Below are positions 18,151 to 26,179 of a DNA stretch of 64,000 bases, piece by piece (the first letter of the stretch is position 1; each line of letters begins with the position of its first letter). The translations under genes were made by a program, and so were the position numbers. Where the stretch lies: contig NZ_SRSF01000002.1 of NCBI RefSeq assembly GCF_004803465.1, forward strand, positions 434,001 to 498,000, in the 5' to 3' direction. The notes beneath the pieces are model-generated. The model saw only the letters and a list, made by a program, of their open reading frames with translations, did no database searches and had not been told where the DNA came from. The stretch comes from Neolewinella litorea (GTDB lineage Bacteria; Bacteroidota; Bacteroidia; Chitinophagales; Saprospiraceae).

Positions 18151-19995
18151 ATGAACGCCCGCTTATTTTTTGCTGTTTTCCTTTCTGCCGGCCTCGGCAC
18201 CCTCGTGGCCCAGCCGTTCCGCGTCGAGCCCCCCAATTGGTGGGCGGGGATGCAGGATACTTCCCTGCAGTTGCTCATTCATGGCGCGGACGCGGGTGCA
18301 CTGGAACTCAGCGTGAGCGGTACGGGCGTGGTTCTGCTGGGCACGCACCCCGCCGACAGCCCCAACTACCTCTTTGCCGACCTGAGCATTCGCCCGGATG
18401 CAACACCCGGAACCGTCACCCTGACCTTCCGCCGCGACGGACAGCCGGTGGCCGAGCAGCCGTATGAACTGCGGCCACGCGAACGCCCAGCCGACCAGGT
18501 AGAAGGCTTCGATGCCTCCGACGTCATATACCTGATCACCCCGGACCGCTTCGCCAACGGTGACCCGGAGAACGACTTGGTGGACACACTCCGGGAAACG
18601 GCCCTGGACCGCGCCGCGGGGTTTGCGCGCCACGGCGGTGACCTGCGGGGCATCACCGATCACCTCGACTACATCGACTCCATGGGCTTTACCGCGATTT
18701 GGCCGAGCCCCGTCCTGGAAAACAATATGCCGGCCTGGTCTTATCACGGGTACGCCATTACGGACTACTACGCCGTTGACCCCCGCTTCGGCACGTTGGC
18801 CGATTACCGGGAACTGGCCGATGCCGCCCGGACCCGCGGCATCAAGCTGATAATGGACCAGGTAGTCAACCACTCCGGCTCCGGCCACTGGTGGATGGAC
18901 GACCTGCCCTTCGACAACTGGCTCAACTACCAGGACGACCCCAAGATGACCAACCACCGCCGGAGCATCCATCAGGACCCCTACGCCGCCCGCGTAGACG
19001 CCGAGCGCATGACGGGCGGATGGTTCGTCTCCACCATGCCCGACCTCAACCAGCGCAACCCCTTCCTGGCCCGCTACCTGATCCAGAACAGCCTGTGGTG
19101 GATCGAGACCCTGGGCCTGGGTGGCGTGCGGCAGGACACCTACCCCTACCCCGACGCCGATTTCCTGACCGGCTGGACGTGCCGGATCATGCAGGAATAC
19201 CCCAACTTCTCTATCGTCGGCGAGGAGTGGTCGTACAACCCGGCCACCGTAGCTTATTGGCAGCGGGGGAAGGAAAATCCCGACGGTTACGTCTCCTGCC
19301 TGCCCAGCGTGATGGACTTTCCCCTGCAGGCCGCGCTCATGAGTGCCTTCAAGGAACAGGAGGGCTGGGACTCCGGCCTGATCAAGCTGTACGAAGCCCT
19401 GTCCAACGATTACCAGTACGCCGAGCCCCGCGACCTCATGGTCTTCGCCGAAAACCACGATATGGACCGCCTGGCGACCCAGCTCGCCGGCCGGGTGGAT
19501 CACGTCAGAATGGCCCTCACCTACCTCCTCACCGTGCGGGGCATCCCCCAACTTTACTACGGCAGCGAAGTGCTTCTCGACAATGATGAGGCACCCGGCG
19601 ACCACGGTGTCATCCGCAGCGACATGCCGGGCGGTTGGGGCGGCGACCGCGTGAACGCCTTTACGGGCGCGGGCCTTTCCCCGGACCAGGTGGCGGTACA
19701 GGGTCACCTGCGTCGCTTGCTGCAGTGGCGCAAGGACCACCCCGTGATCGCTACCGGCCGCACGCTTCATTACGCGCCCGAGGACGGCACCTATGTCTAC
19801 GGCCGCTACGACGAGAACGAACGCGTGATGGTGGTCCTGAATAAAAACGACGCCCCCGTCACCCTGGATCCGGAGCGCTACCGGGAATTGATCGCCGGAG
19901 CTACCACCGCCACGCCCATCGACGGACCGGCGCAGAACATCGCTGCTGGGCTCACGGTTCCGGCATCATCGGGGGCGGTATTCGTACTCCGGTAA
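18151..19995 (+). CDS. Secreted GH13 alpha-amylase family glycosidase (cyclomaltodextrinase/SusA-like)
   Basis: From the ATG at 18151 the protein has 614 residues with a signal peptide (LFFAVFLSAGLGTLVAQ). An N-terminal beta-sandwich of about 100 residues precedes the (beta/alpha)8 barrel. GH13 regions are intact: MDQVVNHSG, GGVRQDTYPYPD (nucleophile Asp329), IVGEEWSY (acid/base Glu358) and FAENHDMDR (Asp437), followed by IPQLYYGSE. A C-terminal beta domain ends the protein. The architecture matches periplasmic neopullulanase/cyclomaltodextrinases that cut starch oligosaccharides. No SusC/SusD pair lies next to it. An in-frame ATG at 18037 is upstream of the signal peptide and rejected. Confidence 0.93.
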   Translation: MNARLFFAVFLSAGLGTLVAQPFRVEPPNWWAGMQDTSLQLLIHGADAGALELSVSGTGVVLLGTHPADSPNYLFADLSIRPDATPGTVTLTFRRDGQPVAEQPYELRPRERPADQVEGFDASDVIYLITPDRFANGDPENDLVDTLRETALDRAAGFARHGGDLRGITDHLDYIDSMGFTAIWPSPVLENNMPAWSYHGYAITDYYAVDPRFGTLADYRELADAARTRGIKLIMDQVVNHSGSGHWWMDDLPFDNWLNYQDDPKMTNHRRSIHQDPYAARVDAERMTGGWFVSTMPDLNQRNPFLARYLIQNSLWWIETLGLGGVRQDTYPYPDADFLTGWTCRIMQEYPNFSIVGEEWSYNPATVAYWQRGKENPDGYVSCLPSVMDFPLQAALMSAFKEQEGWDSGLIKLYEALSNDYQYAEPRDLMVFAENHDMDRLATQLAGRVDHVRMALTYLLTVRGIPQLYYGSEVLLDNDEAPGDHGVIRSDMPGGWGGDRVNAFTGAGLSPDQVAVQGHLRRLLQWRKDHPVIATGRTLHYAPEDGTYVYGRYDENERVMVVLNKNDAPVTLDPERYRELIAGATTATPIDGPAQNIAAGLTVPASSGAVFVLR

Positions 19996-20019
19996 ATGCT
20001 GGCAACTTAATTACCCGTC

Positions 20020-20631
20020 ATGAATAGTCCCAAATTCCCGCCCCGCCGGGAAGGCTCCCACCACGATACGGTGAGCATGTACTGCCACGATGGCCCGGCC
20101 GACGGGGCGTACCGGCTCGCGGTATCCCGGCTGCTCAAGGTCAACGAATGGGGGTCGCTACACAAGGCGATCCGCACCGACTTCCGGCTTTGCGACGGCC
20201 GTGGAGACACCCTGGACAGGGCCCCGCGCCCCGGCGATTACATACGTATCGACCTGCCCGGGCCGGGCAGTCCCAGCGGAGGCGGCTATGATTGGGTGCG
20301 GATCACCGGTGTGGAAGAAGTAGAGGGCGAAGCACCTTACGCCAGTATGACCGTCGAGCCCTGTCCCGACCCGCGGGGCGACGAGGAGGCCGTGGCGCAT
20401 TTTTACGCCCGGGGGGCGAGCAACACCTTCGTGATCCGCAAGGTGGGCCAATGCGTCCAGGCGGAGGTACACGGCCGCAATGAGCGGCCCAACAACAGCG
20501 ATCCAGCGATGCTGGACCGCGTCCGGAACGAAGCGGTAGCCCTGGCCGGCAAGGTGGGCCTGGGCAAGATTCAGTGGCAGGACTGGGCCGCCGGAGTTGT
20601 ATCAGTTATCGAGCCGGAAGCGGAGGGATAG
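20020..20631 (+). CDS. Conserved protein of unknown function
   Basis: This 203-residue protein has no signal peptide or membrane segment. A central part resembles a small beta-barrel (LDRAPRPGDYIRIDLPG, YDWVRITGVEEVEG, YASMTVEPCPDP). The C-terminal half has a hydrophobic strand (NTFVIRKVGQCVQAEVHGR) and a helix (MLDRVRNEAVALAGKVGLG). The pattern is that of a real cytoplasmic protein, but I recognise no catalytic motif or family. It starts 24 bases after the amylase gene and overlaps the convergent barrel-protein gene by 30 bases. Confidence 0.65.
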   Translation: MNSPKFPPRREGSHHDTVSMYCHDGPADGAYRLAVSRLLKVNEWGSLHKAIRTDFRLCDGRGDTLDRAPRPGDYIRIDLPGPGSPSGGGYDWVRITGVEEVEGEAPYASMTVEPCPDPRGDEEAVAHFYARGASNTFVIRKVGQCVQAEVHGRNERPNNSDPAMLDRVRNEAVALAGKVGLGKIQWQDWAAGVVSVIEPEAEG

Positions 20632-21315
20632 GCCCGCCTCAATTTGAACTTTTGCCGACGTAACTCTCTCCAGATTGAATTTGGTGGGCGCGTAGGTCAG
20701 ATAGGGCTCAATGCTTGTATAGACGTATGGGAAAAGCTCGCGTTCGTAGCCAGCAAAGACCGTGACGGTTTGCGGGGCAAAATCGACCTTGTTCTTGACC
20801 CGGCCGTTTCCGTTGAAGGTAGACCAGGCCCGGGGATTGCTCAATCGCCGGTTAAGGGTAGTGCCCACGCCAATGAGGAAATTGTCGCCGTTCTTGAGGT
20901 AATCAAAACGGTACACCACCGACAAAGGAATTTCAATGCTGCTAAAAATTATCGCATTCCGTCCCTTTAAAATGGTATCAGATTCAATAACGACCTTTTC
21001 AACTTGGTAGTAGTTGCGCTTATAAGAAAAGTCAACTCCACTACGCACAAACCAGTACGGCGTTATGGCGTACTCCAAATACAGCCCTACCCCGGCACCA
21101 ACAGATAATCCATCTTTGCCACGGGTGTAGGTTCCCGTAGTTGGCACGGGTTCAATTTCCGAGGAGCTGACATACCGCAGTTGCGGGGAAACATGGAAGC
21201 CGATGTCCAGCGGAGACTGGGCATGCAGGCCACCTAGGGTCAGGGTCAGCAGACAGGCGAGGAGTACAAATTGCCGGATAAGACGATCATACCGGGTGGC
21301 TGGGTGCATCATCAA
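20602..21315 (-). CDS. Outer-membrane beta-barrel protein, paralogue of 17269-17976
   Basis: This 237-residue protein has an N-terminal signal (FVLLACLLTLTLGGLHAQ) and an outer-membrane barrel pattern ending in IEAGLSLRFRLDN. The paralogue at 17269 shares the start of the mature protein (LDIGFHVSP / LDVGVHLSP) and several strands, for example SIEIPLSVVYRFDYLKNGD / AIELPVSVIYRFDYLPNND. The two copies lie on the same strand and are separated by the amylase and one unknown gene on the other strand. Its base composition is a little richer in A/T than its neighbours. The family is a generic porin-like barrel. Confidence 0.75.
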   Translation of the reverse strand: MMMHPATRYDRLIRQFVLLACLLTLTLGGLHAQSPLDIGFHVSPQLRYVSSSEIEPVPTTGTYTRGKDGLSVGAGVGLYLEYAITPYWFVRSGVDFSYKRNYYQVEKVVIESDTILKGRNAIIFSSIEIPLSVVYRFDYLKNGDNFLIGVGTTLNRRLSNPRAWSTFNGNGRVKNKVDFAPQTVTVFAGYERELFPYVYTSIEPYLTYAPTKFNLERVTSAKVQIEAGLSLRFRLDN

Positions 21316-21456
21316 AGTTTTATGCTCAAGGGTGTAACGCTAGGTAGACGGCATGAGTGCATCCGGGTCACTGCCCGAAACGGTATTTGTCCGTACGCAA
21401 CCCGATCCGATAAAAGCCTCGTCGGGGGGTGAACCATTTTTTCCCTTGTTGAGGCG

Positions 21457-21464
21457 TATATTTG
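21457..21464 (+). promoter_or_regulatory. -7 promoter element of secDF
   Basis: TATATTTG fits TAnnTTTG exactly. It places transcription start near 21470 and leaves a leader of about 115 bases before the SecDF ATG at 21587. This also argues against any earlier start codon. Confidence 0.55.
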
Positions 21465-21549
21465 CGGCCCTTCACGAAACCGGGTCTGGGAGGCCCCGGG
21501 CGTGGAGTTCTTTCCCACCATTCTTCTTCAACGTGGTGGTCCGCCCGAT

Positions 21550-21584
21550 TCCGACGGCGGCACCGCCGGAACCTAAATTTTTTA
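21550..21584 (+). promoter_or_regulatory. GC-rich hairpin plus T run in the secDF leader
   Basis: TTCCGACGGC and GCCGGAA can pair around a short loop (about 21549-21571), and a six-T run (21578-21583) follows just before the ATG. It looks like a weak intrinsic terminator or attenuator, or simply a structured 5' leader. Confidence 0.25.
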
Positions 21585-21586
21585 CT

Positions 21587-24500
21587 ATGCAAGGCAAGGG
21601 ACTTATTAAGTTTTTCCTTGTGGTCATGATCTTCGTGACGGTTGCGCAGTACATGTTTGTCATCCCCACGAATGCCGTGGAAGCCGATGCCGACAACTAC
21701 GCGCAGAACCTCACGGGCGAAGACTCAGGAGAAGCTTACCGCATTGCTCGCGCGTCCTATCTGGACAGCATTTCAGAACAGGAAGTCTTTCGGCTTCCGC
21801 TCATCAAATCGTACACCTACCAGGACCTGAAGGCCCAGCAGCTCGCGCTCGGCCTCGACCTCAAGGGCGGCATGTCCGTCGTACTCCAGGTCGACCTTCG
21901 GGAATTCCTGAGAACCCTGGCCAGAAATACCAAGGACCCCACCTTTGAAGAAGCCATCAATGTAGCCTCCCAAGCTCAGCAAAACGCCGACGACGATTTC
22001 ATCTCCCTCTTCGGAGATGCGTGGATCGAGCGCGCCGGCGACAAGTCGCTGGCCTCCATCTTCAGCCGCAACGACGCCCTGCGCGACCAGATCGGCATCA
22101 ACACCAGCGACGCCGAGGTAATCCGCATTCTGCGGGAAAAGGCCGACGAGACCGTCCGCCTCACCTACGACATGCTGCGCCGGCGTATCGACGAGCTCGG
22201 GGTGGTACAGCCCAATGTGAGCCTCGACGCCGAACGCGACCTCATCCTCGTCGAACTGCCCGGCGTAGAGAACCCGGAGCGCGCCCGCAGCTTCCTGCAG
22301 GCCGCCGCCAACCTGGAGTTCTACGACGTGCTTAACATCGACCAGGCTACCGTCAACGCCCTCATCCAGGCCGACCAGCTGCTGGAACGCCGCGCGGCCC
22401 TCGCCGCGGGAGGCGACAGCACCGAACTGTCCGACACTGAGATCGTACTGGACACGATCTACGCCACCGACGAAAACGGCAACCTGCTTACCGACAGCAT
22501 TGCTTCCATCGAAGAGCGCGAAGTGCCCCGGCAAACGGCCGGCCCCCTCTTTAGCATCCTGACCCCCAACCAGGGCAACTTCGGTCCCGCCGTAGTGGGT
22601 ATCGCCCAGGGCAACGACCGGCAGCAGGTGATGGAGTACCTCCGCGACCCCGAAGTGGCGCGCCTGTTCCCCCGCAACGCTATCTACCGCTGGGCCGATG
22701 CGCCTTTGGAGCTGGACGCTTCGGGCACCCCCGGCGATCTGTACCAACTGTACCAACTCTCCGTCCCGCGCGGCGGAGAAGCGCCCCTCACGGGTGAGTA
22801 CGTGACCCGCGCCAGTTCCGGCCCCGACCCCAACGGTCAGGTAGCCGTCAACCTCAGTATGAACTCCGAGGGCAGCCGCATCTGGGCCCGCATGACCACC
22901 GAGGCCGCCAACGCCGGCAACCGTCAGGTGGCCATCGTGCTGGACAGCCAGGTAGTCTCCGCACCCCGGGTTAACGGTCCCATCACCGGCGGCAGCACCA
23001 GCATCACCGGCGACTTCACCGTACAGGAAGCGACCGACTTGGCCAATATCCTGCAAGTAGGCCGCCTGCCCGCTCGCACGGAGATTATTCAGGAAAGCAT
23101 CGTTGGCCCCTCGCTTGGCGAATCCAACATCCGCAGTTCCATGACCGCGCTGATCATTGGATTCGTGCTGGTACTGGGCTTCATGCTCTTCTACTACGGC
23201 GGGGCCGGCGTAGTGTCCATCGTAGCACTGCTGCTCAACCTGGTCTTCATCTTCGGCACCCTATCGAGCCTCGGCACGGTGCTGACCCTCCCGGGTATCG
23301 CCGGTATCCTGCTTACCATCGGTATGGCGGTCGACGCTAACGTAATCATCTACGAGCGGGTCCGCGAGGAACTGAGGGCTGGAAAGACGGTAGCCAATGC
23401 CGTACGCGACGGCTTCAGCAACTCCTATTCCACCATCATTGACGCCAACGTTACCACGATCATCGTAGCCGCGGTACTCGCCTGGTTCGGCCTCGGCCCC
23501 ATCAAGGGATTCGCCGTGGTACTGATCGTAGGTGTACTGGCTTCGGTCTTCACCGCCGTTCTGGTGGGTCGCCTGATGGTCGATTACTGGGTGGAGAAGA
23601 AGGGCGATATGTCGTTCTGGACCTCCCCAAGCAAGAACCTCTTTGCCGACGTGAACGTCGACTGGCTCAAGTTCCGCAAGATGGCCTACGGCGTCAGCAG
23701 CGTGCTGGTGGTAGCTTCGCTGATCGCCATCGTGGTCCGGGGTTTCGACCTCGGCGTGGATTTCAGAGGCGGCTACAGCTACACCGTCGTCCTGGATAAA
23801 AACGTTACGGCCCAGGAGCTGCGCAGCGCCCTGGAAGGCCCGCTGAATGGCACCCCGACGATCAAGTCGGTCGACAGCGACAACACCTACAACATCGTTA
23901 CCAACTACCTGGTGGAAGAAACCGGCCAGGTAGACGGACAGGAACCGCAGGACGTGGTGCTGGCCGCCCTCCACGAAGGCGTCGTGGCAGCCACCGGCGA
24001 TTCCGGGCTGACGCTCGAGCAGTTCGGCAGCATTGAAGCCGACGGCGGCACCCACATTACCAGCGTCAGCAAGGTCGGACCGACCATCGCCGACGACATC
24101 AAACGTTCCGCTCTGTGGGCCGGCACCCTGGCCCTGCTGGGTATCTTCCTGTACCTGCTCGTCCGCTTCAAGGGCAAGCGCTTCTCGACCGGAGCCGTCG
24201 TGGCCCTCTTCCACGATACCATCATCACCATGGGCATCTTTGCCGCCTGCTGGGGATGGATCGGTTTCAATATGGAAGTCGACCAGGCCTTTATCGCCGC
24301 CATGCTGACCGTGATCGGTTACTCCATCAACGACACGGTAGTGGTCTTCGACCGCATCCGGGAGTACCTGAACAACCACGTCAGCCAGGACAAGCGGACA
24401 ATGATCAACAACGCCGTGAGCAGTACGATCAGCCGTACGATGATGACCTCGTTTACCACCATCCTCGTGGTGTTCGTGCTCTTCCTCTTCGGTGGTGCCA

Positions 24501-24652
24501 GCATCAAGGGCTTTTCCTTTGCCCTGCTGGTAGGCATCATGGTAGGTACTTACTCCTCGATCTTCATCGCCACGCCGATCGTCTACGACCTGACCGACGA
24601 GCAGGAAGCCCGCTCGGTAAAAACCCCGGAAGATTCATCCGTGAGCGTGTAA
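21587..24652 (+). CDS. secDF: Protein translocase SecD-SecF fusion
   Basis: From the ATG at 21587 the protein has 1021 residues and joins SecD and SecF. The SecD half has an N-terminal helix (LIKFFLVVMIFVTVAQYMF), GLDLKGGMSVVLQVDL, a large periplasmic P1 domain and the membrane motif GMAVDANVIIYERVREEL. The SecF half starts near residue 690 with GVDFRGGYSYTVVL and has GYSINDTVVVFDRIREYL. About twelve helices are expected. SecDF uses the proton gradient to pull secreted proteins out of SecYEG. The one-gene form is usual in Bacteroidota. The reading frame stays open 78 codons further upstream, but a -7 element at 21457 excludes those codons. A hairpin terminator follows. Confidence 0.96.
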   Translation: MQGKGLIKFFLVVMIFVTVAQYMFVIPTNAVEADADNYAQNLTGEDSGEAYRIARASYLDSISEQEVFRLPLIKSYTYQDLKAQQLALGLDLKGGMSVVLQVDLREFLRTLARNTKDPTFEEAINVASQAQQNADDDFISLFGDAWIERAGDKSLASIFSRNDALRDQIGINTSDAEVIRILREKADETVRLTYDMLRRRIDELGVVQPNVSLDAERDLILVELPGVENPERARSFLQAAANLEFYDVLNIDQATVNALIQADQLLERRAALAAGGDSTELSDTEIVLDTIYATDENGNLLTDSIASIEEREVPRQTAGPLFSILTPNQGNFGPAVVGIAQGNDRQQVMEYLRDPEVARLFPRNAIYRWADAPLELDASGTPGDLYQLYQLSVPRGGEAPLTGEYVTRASSGPDPNGQVAVNLSMNSEGSRIWARMTTEAANAGNRQVAIVLDSQVVSAPRVNGPITGGSTSITGDFTVQEATDLANILQVGRLPARTEIIQESIVGPSLGESNIRSSMTALIIGFVLVLGFMLFYYGGAGVVSIVALLLNLVFIFGTLSSLGTVLTLPGIAGILLTIGMAVDANVIIYERVREELRAGKTVANAVRDGFSNSYSTIIDANVTTIIVAAVLAWFGLGPIKGFAVVLIVGVLASVFTAVLVGRLMVDYWVEKKGDMSFWTSPSKNLFADVNVDWLKFRKMAYGVSSVLVVASLIAIVVRGFDLGVDFRGGYSYTVVLDKNVTAQELRSALEGPLNGTPTIKSVDSDNTYNIVTNYLVEETGQVDGQEPQDVVLAALHEGVVAATGDSGLTLEQFGSIEADGGTHITSVSKVGPTIADDIKRSALWAGTLALLGIFLYLLVRFKGKRFSTGAVVALFHDTIITMGIFAACWGWIGFNMEVDQAFIAAMLTVIGYSINDTVVVFDRIREYLNNHVSQDKRTMINNAVSSTISRTMMTSFTTILVVFVLFLFGGASIKGFSFALLVGIMVGTYSSIFIATPIVYDLTDEQEARSVKTPEDSSVSV

Positions 24653-24676
24653 GCGGCTGTCCTCCCACAGTCCAGG

Positions 24677-24710
24677 TGAAGCCCCATCCGTTCACTCGGG
24701 TGGGGCTTCA
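24677..24710 (+). terminator. Hairpin terminator after secDF
   Basis: TGAAGCCCCATCCG (24677-24690) pairs with CGGGTGGGGCTTCA (24697-24710) with one G-T pair and a six-base loop. It starts 24 bases after the secDF stop. The downstream T run is poor, so termination may be partial. Confidence 0.65.
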
Positions 24711-24891
24711 TCGTGTATTGAAAGGCCGTAGTCTGGGCGATCCGTTATTCCCCACAGCTGAGACGGGCGGGGCCGCAGGTGCCGGGCCATCGGCACAATG
24801 CCATACACGGTGGGTCACGGCGCAAGGCGAAGCTCGCGGAGCAGCGCCCCCCGGGAAACCCCGCCGCCGATGACAACGAACATCTTTTCCC

Positions 24892-24899
24892 TATACTTG
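24892..24899 (+). promoter_or_regulatory. -7 element upstream of the Gfo/Idh/MocA gene
   Basis: TATACTTG differs from TAnnTTTG by one base and lies 25 bases before the ATG at 24925. Transcription would start near 24905. Confidence 0.4.
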
Positions 24900-24905
24900 T
24901 CACTC

Positions 24906-24932
24906 ATGCAAATGATCAGTACAAATGGCTAG
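24906..24932 (+). other. Possible 8-codon upstream reading frame overlapping the next start
   Basis: ATG at 24906, six bases after the -7 element, opens a frame reading MQMISTNG and stopping at TAG 24930-24932. That stop lies inside the second and third codons of the oxidoreductase gene, which begins at 24925 in another frame. If translated it could couple or dampen expression of the main gene. It could also be chance. Confidence 0.2.
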
Positions 24933-26079
24933 AAAATTAAGAATGGGAATGGTAGGTGGCGGCCGCGGTGCCTTCATCGGCGGCGTACACCGGATAGCGG
25001 CGGCGATCGATCAGCAGATCGAGTTGGTCTGTGGCGCGTTCAGCTCCGATCCGGAGAAATCGCGGCTGTCGGGGGAAGATTTCTTTCTGCCCGCCGACCG
25101 CGTTTATGGCTCCTACGAGGAAATGATCCTGCGCGAAAAGGAATTGCCGGAGGGTGAGCGCATGGACTTCATTACCATCGTGACGCCCAACCACGTCCAT
25201 TTTGGCCCGGCCAAGCTCGCTCTAGAGAACGGTTTTCACGTGGTTTGTGACAAACCCCTCGCCTTCAACGTCGATGAGGCCCGCCAACTCGTCGACCTGG
25301 TGGAAAAGTCCGGCCTGGTCTTCGCCCTCACCCATAATTATACCGGCTACCCGATGGTCAAACAGGCCCGGGCCATGATCCGCGACGGCAAGCTGGGCAA
25401 GATCCGCAAGATCGTAGTGGAATACCCCCAAGGCTGGCTCGCCAACGCCAAGGAGGAAACCGACAACAAACAGGCCAGCTGGCGCACCGACCCCAGCAAA
25501 TCCGGTCTCGGCGGCGCCATGGGCGATATCGGCACCCACGCCGAAAACCTGGCCGAATACGTTACGGGGCTGAAAATTACCGAGGTCTGCGCCGACCTCA
25601 CCTCCTATGTGGAGGGCCGCCGCCTCGACGACGACGCCAATATCCTCCTGCACTTCGAGAAAGGGGCCAAAGGGGTACTGCACTGCTCGCAGATCGCCGT
25701 GGGTGAGGAGAACGGACTAAACATCCGCGTTTGGGGCGAAACCGGCGGACTGGAATGGCACCAGCAGGAACCAAATACCCTGATCTACAAACGGCACGAA
25801 GAGCCCGCCATTCACTACCGCACCGGCGTGGGTGAGCTGGACCCCGCCGCCCTGGCTGCCCAGCGCGTGCCGCCGCCCGGCCACCCGGAAGGCTACCTGG
25901 AGGCATTCGCCAACATCTACAAGAATTTCGCCGCCACCCTGCGCGCCCGTATGGGAGGTCGCGAACCCACGGACATCGAGCGCGATTTTCCCACCGTATA
26001 CGACGGTCTGCGCGGTATGCGCTTCGTGGAGGTCGTAGTGGAAAATTCCCGGAGCGGGGAAAAATGGAGTCGCCTGTAG
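24925..26079 (+). CDS. Gfo/Idh/MocA family NAD(P)-dependent oxidoreductase
   Basis: This 384-residue protein has an N-terminal Rossmann fold (MGMVGGGRGAFIGGVHRIAA), the family segment HVVCDKPLAFNVDEARQL with the conserved Lys-Pro, and a C-terminal alpha/beta domain. GGAMGDIGTHAENLAEYVTG contains the His usually involved in catalysis. Members oxidise sugar or inositol hydroxyl groups with NAD(P), including making 3-keto-glycosides. No signal peptide is seen. A sugar porter gene lies convergently just downstream, and a DUF1080 lipoprotein is about 8 kb upstream, which suggests a role in carbohydrate use. The exact substrate is unknown. Confidence 0.92.
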   Translation: MARKLRMGMVGGGRGAFIGGVHRIAAAIDQQIELVCGAFSSDPEKSRLSGEDFFLPADRVYGSYEEMILREKELPEGERMDFITIVTPNHVHFGPAKLALENGFHVVCDKPLAFNVDEARQLVDLVEKSGLVFALTHNYTGYPMVKQARAMIRDGKLGKIRKIVVEYPQGWLANAKEETDNKQASWRTDPSKSGLGGAMGDIGTHAENLAEYVTGLKITEVCADLTSYVEGRRLDDDANILLHFEKGAKGVLHCSQIAVGEENGLNIRVWGETGGLEWHQQEPNTLIYKRHEEPAIHYRTGVGELDPAALAAQRVPPPGHPEGYLEAFANIYKNFAATLRARMGGREPTDIERDFPTVYDGLRGMRFVEVVVENSRSGEKWSRL

Positions 26080-26105
26080 GATCAGTGCACGAATCCGGAA
26101 TAATT

Positions 26106-26162
26106 AAGGGGAGGATGCCCGGGGAACGACTCCATCGTTCCCCACCGGGCATCCTCCCCTTT
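26106..26162. terminator. Strong bidirectional terminator between convergent genes
   Basis: AAGGGGAGGATGCCCGG followed by GGAACGA (26106-26129) pairs with TCGTTCCCC, one A-C interruption, then CGGGCATCCTCCCCTT (26135-26162). The loop is short. With A residues on the left and T residues on the right it can stop both the oxidoreductase transcript (+) and the sugar-porter transcript (-). Confidence 0.85.
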
Positions 26163-26179
26163 CCATTTGAGGCTAAGAC

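Noticed and set aside
18163-19770. 535-codon open frame opposite the amylase gene
   Set aside because: It is antisense to all four GH13 catalytic regions, so the plus-strand gene is the real one.
21353-21586. 78-codon N-terminal extension of SecDF
   Set aside because: A perfect -7 element (21457) lies inside it, and the extension has no membrane or conserved sequence.
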